From Clostridium sp. UBA1056 (GTDB taxonomy: Bacteria > Bacillota > Clostridia > Clostridiales > Clostridiaceae): 19,488 bases of DNA. The notes beneath the pieces were generated by a model that saw only the letters and a program-made list of their open reading frames with translations, was not told the DNA's origin and did no database searches. The DNA is taken from assembly GCA_002316385.1 (NCBI GenBank), contig DCDL01000017.1, forward strand, positions 174 to 19,661, in the 5' to 3' direction. This document shows, in pieces, positions 13,723 through 19,488 of the stretch; position 1 is the first letter of the stretch, and the number at the start of each line of letters is the position of its first letter. The translations under genes and the position numbers were made by a program.

Positions 13723-13848
13723 ATTGAACTCACTGCAAATTTAATAAATGAAACATCTGAAGGTAAGTGGAATTTCTATGATGTAAATATAAACCAACTA
13801 AATAAAATCTTATCTGAAGAAGTGATAAAGAATCTATTTAGTAGCTAA
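13723..13848 (+). pseudogene. In-frame 41-codon continuation after the immunity stop
   Basis: Immediately after TAA 13720-13722, in the same frame, the DNA reads IELTANLINETSEGKWNFYD then VNINQLNKILSEEVIKNLFS and stops at 13846-13848. The codon use is like that of the gene before. It is either the original C-terminus cut off by a nonsense change or the tail of a second, lost immunity gene. No start codon with a ribosome binding site exists. Confidence 0.4.
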
Positions 13849-13884
13849 GAATATGAACATTATATCTGCCACAGTATATGTCTC

Positions 13885-13907
13885 ATATCAACTTTTTTTG
13901 ATATAAT
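13885..13907 (+). promoter_or_regulatory. Extended -10 promoter of the DUF5714 gene with overlapping dyad
   Basis: TGATATAAT (13899-13907) is a TG-N-TATAAT element. The dyad ATATCAA (13885-13891) / TTGATAT (13898-13904) overlaps its -10, so a repressor could bind. A second TATAAT lies at 13918. No good -35. Confidence 0.4.
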
Positions 13908-13975
13908 GAAAGAAATGTATAATTATATTTGAGATCATAAAGAGGTAGTTTTACATATTAAGGGGTGGATTAAAA

Positions 13976-14698
13976 ATGAATAAGTTTAATTGTTTAATTT
14001 GTAATGAAGAGGTGCTTTACGAAAATGAAAGTAAAGAAAGAGTTTGTTATTTCTGTAAAAAGGCATATGAGTCAGCTATAGTATGCAAAAATGGACACTA
14101 TGTATGTGATGCGTGTCATAGTAGTGATGCATATACAGCTATAACAAGCTACTGTTTAAATACTAATAGTATAAATCCATTAGAAATGGCATTAGATTTA
14201 ATGAAGCATCCAGCTATCAAGATGCATGGACCAGAACACCACTACTTAGTTCCAGCTGTATTAAGTACTGCATTTTTAAATAAAACTAAGGAAAAAGAAA
14301 AATTAGAGAATTTACTAAATGAATGCCAAAAAAGAGCTAAGAACGTATTAGGGGGATTTTGTGGATTTTATGGAGCATGTGGAGCTGGTGTAGGTTGCGG
14401 CATTTATACTAGCTTAATACAAGAATCAGGTCCTATGAATAAGGAAGAATGGGGACTTTGTAATTTAATGACATCAAAAGCTTTGGAGAGCATTAGTAAA
14501 TATGGAGGACCAAGATGTTGTAAAAGAGATTCTTTTACAGCTATAGAAACAGCAATAGATTTTACTAAAGAATATCTAAATGTTGAACTAGACAAAACTA
14601 TAGCTCTAAAGTGTAACTTTAGTAACTTAAATAAAGAGTGCTTAAATAGTAAATGTAAATTTTATAATGAAAGCATCGTAGCTTTACAAGAAAATTAG
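13976..14698 (+). CDS. DUF5714 cysteine-rich protein, convergent with the arsenic operon
   Basis: A 240-residue cytosolic protein. An N-terminal zinc-ribbon-like block holds C-L-I-C (7-10), C-Y-F-C (24-27), then VCKNGHYVCDACH (about 36-48). The middle and end carry the DUF5714 landmarks: MKHPAIKMHGPEHHYLVPAV, then GGFCGFYGACGAGVGCGIY and GGPRCCKRDSFTAI, and a last cysteine group (LNKECLNSKCKFY). The family is often fused or adjacent to SAM methyltransferases and has no established reaction; the many Cys/His residues suggest a metal site or cofactor. AGGGGTGG (13961-13968) is seven bases before the ATG. It ends convergent with acr3 across a shared terminator, so a role in handling As(III) or in methylation chemistry is possible but only inferred. 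Confidence 0.7.
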   Translation: MNKFNCLICNEEVLYENESKERVCYFCKKAYESAIVCKNGHYVCDACHSSDAYTAITSYCLNTNSINPLEMALDLMKHPAIKMHGPEHHYLVPAVLSTAFLNKTKEKEKLENLLNECQKRAKNVLGGFCGFYGACGAGVGCGIYTSLIQESGPMNKEEWGLCNLMTSKALESISKYGGPRCCKRDSFTAIETAIDFTKEYLNVELDKTIALKCNFSNLNKECLNSKCKFYNESIVALQEN

Positions 14699-14722
14699 TT
14701 ATATATATTGTAGTAGAAAATA

Positions 14723-14755
14723 AAAAGTATCTCCCGAAGGAGATACTTTTATTTG
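14723..14755. terminator. Bidirectional terminator between DUF5714 and the ars operon
   Basis: Perfect 12-bp arms AAAAGTATCTCC (14723-14734) and GGAGATACTTTT (14739-14750). On the plus strand the loop is CGAA; on the minus strand it is TTCG closed by C-G, the very stable C(UUCG)G tetraloop. T runs follow on both sides. Confidence 0.9.
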
Positions 14756-14840
14756 TTAGCTGTAACTTTTATATTCATTAGTTGCTTCATCTGGATATAT
14801 TTCCATAGCATAAAGGTTTTCTATACTATTTATTTTAATT
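14756..14840 (-). pseudogene. Short coding-like remnant downstream of acr3
   Basis: In a frame offset from acr3, the minus strand reads INSIENLYAMEIYPDEATNE then YKSYS and stops at 14756-14758, just before the terminator. It looks like the last ~25 residues of a gene whose front has been lost next to acr3. There is no start codon with a ribosome binding site. No family recognised. Confidence 0.35.
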
Positions 14841-15896
14841 TTAACTATTAAACCAATGTTTAGTTTTATTAGCTATTGAAACTAATGCAAGCATAACAGG
14901 TACTTCAACAAGAACTCCTACAATAGTTGCAAGTGCAACAGGAGAAGCGGTACCAAATAAAGCAATTGCTACTGCTACAGATAGTTCAAAAAAGTTGGAT
15001 GCACCAATCATACCTGCAGGTGCAGCAATATTGTAAGGCAACTTTAGTATTCTACTTGCTATATATGCAATAAAGAAAATTAAAAAGGTTTGTATAATAA
15101 GCGGTATCGCAATTAAAATAATGTGTAATGGATTTTCAATAATTACATCACCTTGGAATGAAAATATAATTATTAAAGTCACTAGTAATCCTATAATTGT
15201 TATATTATTAAACTTTGGAATAAATTTTTTTTCAAAATATTCGTGTCCTTTACTCTTAGTAACAAACACTCTTGTTAAAATTCCACCTATCAATGGAATT
15301 ACTACAAATAAAATAACAGATAAAATAAGTGTATCCCAAGGAACAGATACATCGCTTACACCTAATAAAAATTTAACAATAGGTATAAATGCAACAAGAA
15401 TAATTAGATCATTTGTTGCCACTTGAACGACTGTGTATGCAGGATCTCCTTTAGTAAGATGGCTCCATACAAAAACCATAGCAGTACATGGTGCTGCTCC
15501 AAGTAATACTGCTCCTGCAAGATAATCTTTTGCAAGATCTGCTGGAATTAATCCTTTAAATATAACATAAAAAAATAATGACGCTATCCCAAACATAGTG
15601 AATGGTTTAATAAGCCAATTAGTAACCCATGTCACAAAAAGTCCTTTTGGGTTTTTTCTTACATTTTTAATACTTTGAAAATCTACTTTCATCATCATTG
15701 GATAAATCATTAGCCAAATTAGTACTGCTATTGGAATAGAGACATTTGCATACTGAAATTTATTTAGAAAGTTAGGTATAATAGGAATAAACTTGCCAAT
15801 TAATATTCCTATTATCATGCATACTCCCACCCAAATTGTTAAATACCTTTCAAAAAATCTAATACCTTTATTTTTTTCTTGATTTTCTAAATCCAT
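14841..15896 (-). CDS. acr3: Arsenite efflux permease Acr3
   Basis: A 351-residue, ten-helix inner membrane transporter of the ACR3 family (bile acid:sodium symporter superfamily), which expels As(OH)3 driven by the membrane potential or proton gradient, alone or energised by ArsA. Both residues known to be essential in ACR3 proteins are present: C137 in GAAPCTAMVF (helix 4) and E304 in NFFELSVAV (helix 9). MIYPMMMKVDF near 64-73 and the GDPAYTVVQVATNDLI stretch also fit. Length is normal for the bacterial subgroup. AAGGAGG (complement of 15904-15910) is eight bases before the ATG. It is last in the operon, 46 bp after arsC, and is followed by a shared terminator. Very sure of the family. Confidence 0.95.
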   Translation of the reverse strand: MDLENQEKNKGIRFFERYLTIWVGVCMIIGILIGKFIPIIPNFLNKFQYANVSIPIAVLIWLMIYPMMMKVDFQSIKNVRKNPKGLFVTWVTNWLIKPFTMFGIASLFFYVIFKGLIPADLAKDYLAGAVLLGAAPCTAMVFVWSHLTKGDPAYTVVQVATNDLIILVAFIPIVKFLLGVSDVSVPWDTLILSVILFVVIPLIGGILTRVFVTKSKGHEYFEKKFIPKFNNITIIGLLVTLIIIFSFQGDVIIENPLHIILIAIPLIIQTFLIFFIAYIASRILKLPYNIAAPAGMIGASNFFELSVAVAIALFGTASPVALATIVGVLVEVPVMLALVSIANKTKHWFNS

Positions 15897-15942
15897 AATT
15901 AATCCTCCTTTATAAAAAATTTTATAATAAAAATATAAATTA

Positions 15943-16356
15943 TTACCTTAAATCAATTTCATTACTTTTAATTCGCTTTGATAAATCTTTTATTTTTTCT
16001 TCTATGATTTTTGATGTTTTAATAAATTCTTCATCACTCTTACCTGTTGGATCATCTAGTCCCCAATCTTCTGTATGCTTAGCTGGTAAGAAAGGACATA
16101 CAACATTACAGCCCATTTTTACAACAATATCAACTTCTGGTATATCAGTTAATAGCTTAGATGTATGCACTTCATTCATATCAACTCCATACATATCTTT
16201 TATAATTCTTACTGCATCTTGATTTATTTGAGGTTTAGTTTCAGTACCAGCAGAATATGAGTCAAATACATCTGATTCAAATAGTCTTCCTAACGCTTCT
16301 GCCATTTGTGATCTGCAAGAATTGTGTACACATATAAATGCTACCTTTGGTTTCAT
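15943..16356 (-). CDS. arsC: Arsenate reductase, thioredoxin-dependent (LMW-PTP fold)
   Basis: A 137-residue arsenate reductase of the low-molecular-weight tyrosine phosphatase fold. The P-loop CVHNSCR (C9, with R15) opens the protein, and the redox relay cysteines C83 and C87 lie in MGCNVVCPFLP; GLDDPTGKSDEEF carries the general acid Asp. As(V) is reduced to As(III) by a triple-cysteine relay and the enzyme is recycled by thioredoxin. The four-residue spacing of the last two cysteines is shorter than in the S. aureus plasmid enzyme (C82, C89) but is usual in clostridial sequences as I remember them. GGAGG (complement of 16364-16368) sits seven bases before the ATG. It lies between arsA and acr3, after the hairpin at 16392. 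Confidence 0.92.
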   Translation of the reverse strand: MKPKVAFICVHNSCRSQMAEALGRLFESDVFDSYSAGTETKPQINQDAVRIIKDMYGVDMNEVHTSKLLTDIPEVDIVVKMGCNVVCPFLPAKHTEDWGLDDPTGKSDEEFIKTSKIIEEKIKDLSKRIKSNEIDLR

Positions 16357-16391
16357 AAAATCATCCTCCGTATAAATTGTTTTACATACTT

Positions 16392-16434
16392 AAAAATCCA
16401 CTGCAAAAGTCTCTTATTTTGCAGTGGATTTTTT
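16392..16434 (-). terminator. Perfect 17-bp hairpin between arsA and arsC
   Basis: Arms AAAAATCCACTGCAAAA (16392-16408) and TTTTGCAGTGGATTTTT (16417-16433), eight-base loop. Transcribed from arsA it reads as a strong stem with an A-rich side and a T tail, and it begins at the arsA stop codon. It can act as an intra-operon terminator or attenuator. Confidence 0.8.
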
Positions 16435-18180
16435 CTAGTGGATTAAGTCGTTAAGTTTTTCTCCCTTAACTTCTTCAGGTATCCACTCTATAACTGCAAA
16501 ATTACCACTAGATATATCATCCACTTTATTAATCCATTGGACTTCATTGCTTGCTTTTACTTTTAATATTTCATTAGTTGTATTTGTTGCATAAAAACTT
16601 GAGTTAATAGCCCACCACTTGCTATGAATACCAGCTCTTTTTAAGTCATTTTGAAGTCTCATAGCCTCATATACTGGAGTAGTTTCAGCAAGAGTTATGA
16701 TAAGAACTTCTGTATAATTTTCATTTTTAAGTTTAGGTAAAAGCTTTTTAACTGATGCAGGGATATCTCCTTGTGAACGTTGAATCTCTTTATTATAACT
16801 TTGAGTAGACTCTAAAAGAAGTAGAGTATGACCAGTTGGTGCTGTATCAATAACTACAACTTCATTCTCTGATCTTTCAACAATGTCAGCAAAAGCTCTA
16901 AATACAGCAATTTCTTGGGTACAAGGTGACCTTAAATCTTCCTCAACATAAGCAATATCATCTTCACCCATAGTTTCCCTTGCTTTACTTAACACTTCAT
17001 CTTTGTACTTTTCCAATTCTTGTTTTTCATCTATATGGCTTAAAGTAATTCCATACTTTTCATCTAGTACAAACTTTAAATGTGCTGCCGGATCTGTAGT
17101 AGTCAAATGTACTTTCTTACCCTTTTTGGCAAGTCCTAATGCTATTGCAGCTGCTACTGTAGTTTTACCTACACCGCCTTTTCCCATTGTAAATATTACT
17201 TTTTTATCATTGTTATATAAATCCTCTATTATAGAGTTTAGTTTATTCATCTTGCTCACATTTAACTTTTCATCATTATATTTAATATTATTACTCTTTA
17301 AAAAGGCTCTTACATTTTCTAATCCTGTTACATTGTAAGGTCTTAGTGGAATTTTAAAGGTTTTAATATTTTTAATACCTTCTGGTATATCCATTAAAGC
17401 CTTTTGTTGTTTTTCGTAAATGGCATCAGAAAGATAATCATTATGGTCTTCAAGTACACCATTTATAACTAAAACTTGATTATTTATTCCTAAATCTTGA
17501 AGTTCTTTAGACGCTCTTTCTGCTTCCTTTAATGGTGATACTTCTGGGCGTGATACAAGAATAAGTGTAGTTTTATCCTTATCAGCTAATGTATTTACTG
17601 CCTCTTTATAAACTTCCTTTTTACTTTCAAGGCCTGAAAGTTGACCTAAACATGATGCCCCATGAGTACTTTCATTAATAAAATTACTCCATGCTGATGG
17701 AAGTTGTAACATTCTTAATGTATGCCCAGTTGGAGCAGTATCAAATATAATGTAATCATACTGTTCTGATGTTTCTTTATCAGTTATGAAGCCTGTAAAT
17801 TCATTAAATGCAGCAATCTCAACGGTACATGATCCTGAAAGCTGTTCCTCCATATTTTTTATAACCACTTCTGGAAGTTTACCTCTATAAGGGGCTAATA
17901 CACTTTCTCTATATTCAGCTGCTGCCTTTTCAGGTTCAAAATTTGCTACAGTAAGATTTGGAACTGAATCTATTACTGTTCCTTTATTAGTTAATTCTGT
18001 ATTAAAAACGTCTTGAAGATTAGAAGCAGGATCAGTACTTACTAGCATTACTTTTTTCCCACTATCAGCTAAAGACATAGCTGTAGCACAAGCTGTTGAA
18101 GTTTTGCCTACTCCACCTTTCCCAGTAAAAAATAAATATTTAGTTAAATCCAATTCTTCTGGATTAAACATTTTATTCAT
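16435..18180 (-). CDS. arsA: Two-domain arsenite-activated ATPase ArsA
   Basis: A 581-residue ATPase made of two homologous P-loop halves joined by a linker near 300-325, the length of the E. coli plasmid protein. Each half has a GKGGVGKT motif (20-27 and 333-340) and a signal-transduction DTAP motif (147-150 and 445-448, followed by TGHTL). The As(III)-binding cysteines are C118 (GSCTVE), C177 (GASCLG) and C420 (SPCTQE), matching E. coli C113, C172 and C422. ArsA drives ArsB or Acr3 export. The ORF extends upstream to 18288 but overlaps arsD; I start at ATG 18180 because AAGGAA lies seven bases upstream and the protein then begins MNKMFNPEELDL, like its relatives. Part of the ars operon. Confidence 0.95.
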   Translation of the reverse strand: MNKMFNPEELDLTKYLFFTGKGGVGKTSTACATAMSLADSGKKVMLVSTDPASNLQDVFNTELTNKGTVIDSVPNLTVANFEPEKAAAEYRESVLAPYRGKLPEVVIKNMEEQLSGSCTVEIAAFNEFTGFITDKETSEQYDYIIFDTAPTGHTLRMLQLPSAWSNFINESTHGASCLGQLSGLESKKEVYKEAVNTLADKDKTTLILVSRPEVSPLKEAERASKELQDLGINNQVLVINGVLEDHNDYLSDAIYEKQQKALMDIPEGIKNIKTFKIPLRPYNVTGLENVRAFLKSNNIKYNDEKLNVSKMNKLNSIIEDLYNNDKKVIFTMGKGGVGKTTVAAAIALGLAKKGKKVHLTTTDPAAHLKFVLDEKYGITLSHIDEKQELEKYKDEVLSKARETMGEDDIAYVEEDLRSPCTQEIAVFRAFADIVERSENEVVVIDTAPTGHTLLLLESTQSYNKEIQRSQGDIPASVKKLLPKLKNENYTEVLIITLAETTPVYEAMRLQNDLKRAGIHSKWWAINSSFYATNTTNEILKVKASNEVQWINKVDDISSGNFAVIEWIPEEVKGEKLNDLIH

Positions 18181-18260
18181 TTTAAATTCCTTCTTTCTAA
18201 AAACTTTTGCATAAAAGTAAGTGATTTCGGTATGAATAAGGACACGATTAGTACCATTAA

Positions 18261-18629
18261 CTAGCAGCATCCACCTTTGCAGCAACAACCGCCTTCTTTG
18301 TTATCTTTGTTCAAAGCAATTTCAACTGGAAGTCCTGAATACTTTGCAAATTCTGCATTAGTTAGATGGGAGTTAGTTTTTACTATTTCACCATCAACAA
18401 AAGTTATTGGAAGTACGTCTACACCTTTTGAATTTAAAAGATCATTTACTTTTTGATTATCAACAAAGGCTTGCGGTTCTGAAGTTAAGTTGTGTCTAAC
18501 TATATCAGCACCTTTCTTAGTAAGATTATTTATAGTTGTAGCAACTCTTAAAAGCTCCTTATCTACTGATGGACCACATACTCCTGTTGAACAACACATT
18601 GCTGGATCAAAAATTTCAATTTTACTCAT
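18261..18629 (-). CDS. arsD: Arsenic metallochaperone ArsD
   Basis: A 122-residue ArsD. It binds As(III) through C12, C13 and C18 (DPAMCCSTGVC) and passes it to ArsA, raising ArsA's affinity, and it also acts as a weak repressor of the operon in other systems. The fold is thioredoxin-like. SKIEIFDPAMCCSTGVCGPS, QAFVDNQKVNDLL and VLPITFVDGEIV are family landmarks. The C-terminus GGCCCKGGCC adds two more clustered cysteine pairs, like the E. coli 112/113 and 119/120 pairs. It begins 20 bp after the arsR stop and ends 80 bp before arsA; GGAGTGTG-like purine sequence (near 18640) is the ribosome binding site. Sure. Confidence 0.95.
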   Translation of the reverse strand: MSKIEIFDPAMCCSTGVCGPSVDKELLRVATTINNLTKKGADIVRHNLTSEPQAFVDNQKVNDLLNSKGVDVLPITFVDGEIVKTNSHLTNAEFAKYSGLPVEIALNKDNKEGGCCCKGGCC

Positions 18630-18649
18630 ATTAATTCACACTCCTATAT

Positions 18650-18973
18650 TTATTTACATTCGCATTTTGATTTATCTTTACAAATACAATCATCTGTATC
18701 TGTCATAAGATTCATAAGAAATAAAATAAGCTTATTGCATTTAGAATTGTTAATGGAATAATAATTCCATAAGCCTTCTTTTCTAGATTCTACAAGTTCA
18801 CATTCTATTAATACCTTCATATGGTGTGATAATGTTGGCTGTGTAAAATCAAAATGGTCCAATATATCACAAGCACATCTTTCACCACAAGATAGTATAT
18901 CTATTATCTTTAATCTATTTGCATCAGATAACGCTTTGATAATTTTTGCATTTTCATCATAGTTCATATTCAT
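18650..18973 (-). CDS. arsR: ArsR-family arsenite-responsive repressor
   Basis: A 107-residue winged-helix repressor of the ArsR/SmtB family. The As(III)-binding helix reads CGERCACDILDHF with C33 and C35 (plus C29), as in ELCVCDL of ArsR; the recognition helix is TQPTLSHHMKVL. The C-terminal DTDDCICKDKSKCECK is cysteine-rich and may bind additional metal. Binding of As(III) releases it from the operator and switches the operon on. AAGGAGG (complement of 18981-18987) lies eight bases before the ATG. First gene of the operon; the promoter and operator are just upstream. An alternative start two codons later (MNYDE) is possible. Sure of the family. Confidence 0.95.
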   Translation of the reverse strand: MNMNYDENAKIIKALSDANRLKIIDILSCGERCACDILDHFDFTQPTLSHHMKVLIECELVESRKEGLWNYYSINNSKCNKLILFLMNLMTDTDDCICKDKSKCECK

Positions 18974-18986
18974 TTAATCACCTCCT

Positions 18987-19040
18987 TACATAGATGGTTG
19001 TCTATATACTTAATATATATTTATATCTATGTATTGTCAA
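18987..19040 (-). promoter_or_regulatory. ars operon promoter and candidate ArsR operator
   Basis: On the minus strand: -35 TTGACA (complement of 19035-19040), 17-bp spacer, -10 TATATT (complement of 19012-19017). A perfect nine-base inverted repeat, TACATAGAT (18987-18995) and ATCTATGTA (19025-19033), flanks the -10, with an inner ATAGA/TCTAT pair (18990-18994, 19001-19005). This is where ArsR operators usually lie. Confidence 0.75.
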
Positions 19041-19400
19041 TATATATTAGTCAAATCAATATGTCATGATACGCAACATTCATTATTATCTATATATGTA
19101 TTTATATTATGCAAGTATTACAGAAAATGTGAATATAAAAATAAGGTAGTTAGGTATAATATTATCTTTCCACATTAATGTATAATGATAAATCCCAAAA
19201 TATTTAGTTCAGAATTATCTATATCAACTTTCATAATGTTACAATATACAGTACATGGAAAGTGACCTGTTTTTACACGAATAGTTGCCGTACCTCTAAT
19301 TGAAATTATAGTATAATGCCATAAATAATAATTTTGAAACTAAAATATATATATTGAAAATATGTAAAATAAATGTAATGATATACTTATAAATTATATT
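19041..19400. other. Gene-free, AT-rich interval upstream of the ars operon
   Basis: About 360 bp without any supported gene. TATAAT-like motifs occur (for example around 19310), but with no matching -35 and no ORF behind them. Nothing else is seen. Confidence 0.4.
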
Positions 19401-19488
19401 AAGGCATCTTCAAAAAATAAATAAGTCAGAATGCTCGTCTATTTTGTGTTATACTGCGTCAACAGAACCCTTAGATAGTGCTACTATC
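19401..19488. mobile_element. Possible terminal sequence of an insertion sequence, cut by the window edge
   Basis: From about 19403 the base composition changes (GGCATCTTC, ATGCTCGTCTATTTTGTG, TACTGCGTCAACAGAACCC) and no ORF is seen. This resembles the outer ends of IS1182-type elements, from memory; no transposase is in the window and no inverted partner was found, so it is tentative. Confidence 0.3.

Noticed and set aside
15121..17338. Plus-strand frames across acr3 and arsA
   Set aside because: Antisense shadows of the ars genes without ribosome binding sites.
18181..18288. Upstream extension of arsA by 36 codons
   Set aside because: It overlaps arsD, lacks a ribosome binding site and is not in the family; ATG 18180 with AAGGAA fits ArsA.
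1..19488. CRISPR array, tRNA, rRNA or phage genes
   Set aside because: Looked for regularly spaced repeats, tRNA cloverleaf boxes and phage structural genes on both strands; none was seen.

Overview
The window is strongly AT-rich. It has short intergenic gaps, classic Firmicutes Shine-Dalgarno sequences (AGGAGG/GGAGGTG) and many small single-gene units, which together point to a low-GC Firmicute, most likely a Clostridium-type chromosome. The assignment is inference from base composition, codon use and gene families; there is no rRNA or other marker gene.

Layout. Positions 1-171 are a hairpin-rich non-coding stretch, perhaps the decayed end of an IS200/IS605-like element. Positions 172-7175 are a string of unlinked housekeeping or accessory enzymes on both strands: a CmoM-like methyltransferase, two GNAT acetyltransferases, a pyrophosphatase-like protein, an HD phosphohydrolase with a possible LexA box at its promoter, a lipoprotein, a small membrane protein, a methyltransferase-like gene split by one in-frame TGA, a xylose-isomerase-fold TIM-barrel protein and a NUDIX hydrolase. 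Positions 7176-10282 are a graveyard and reshuffling zone. It holds a dead GNAT gene, a partial copy of the HD gene at 10.4-10.9 kb with a 368-bp microhomology deletion, an orphan C-terminal fragment, a toxin-tail-like ORF with its own promoter, two near-identical terminators, a secreted protein, an unannotated 35-residue hydrophobic peptide gene and a truncated lipoprotein that has lost its lipobox cysteine. Positions 10363-12493 carry a SpoT-type HD protein, a CadD-family cadmium transporter and a GNAT protein. Positions 12572-13848 are a 5'-truncated polymorphic-toxin C-terminus with its probable immunity gene and a trailing fragment.

Positions 13976-18973 are the most coherent module, arsenic resistance. 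On the minus strand, from one strong promoter, lie arsR-arsD-arsA-arsC-acr3. ArsR senses As(III); ArsD hands it to the two-domain ATPase ArsA; the thioredoxin-type ArsC reduces As(V); Acr3 exports As(III). A perfect 17-bp hairpin abuts the arsA stop codon and could attenuate arsC-acr3. A DUF5714 cysteine-rich protein is transcribed convergently and shares a bidirectional terminator (CUUCGG loop on the minus strand) with the operon. Positions 18974-19488 hold the ars promoter/operator and gene-free DNA. The last ~85 bp look compositionally different and may be the edge of an insertion sequence.

A 32-44 bp repeat recurs at about 7.41, 10.27 and 12.53 kb, each time at the broken end of a gene, suggesting that it marked recombination joints. 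All product names are from reading motifs by eye; no database search was run.
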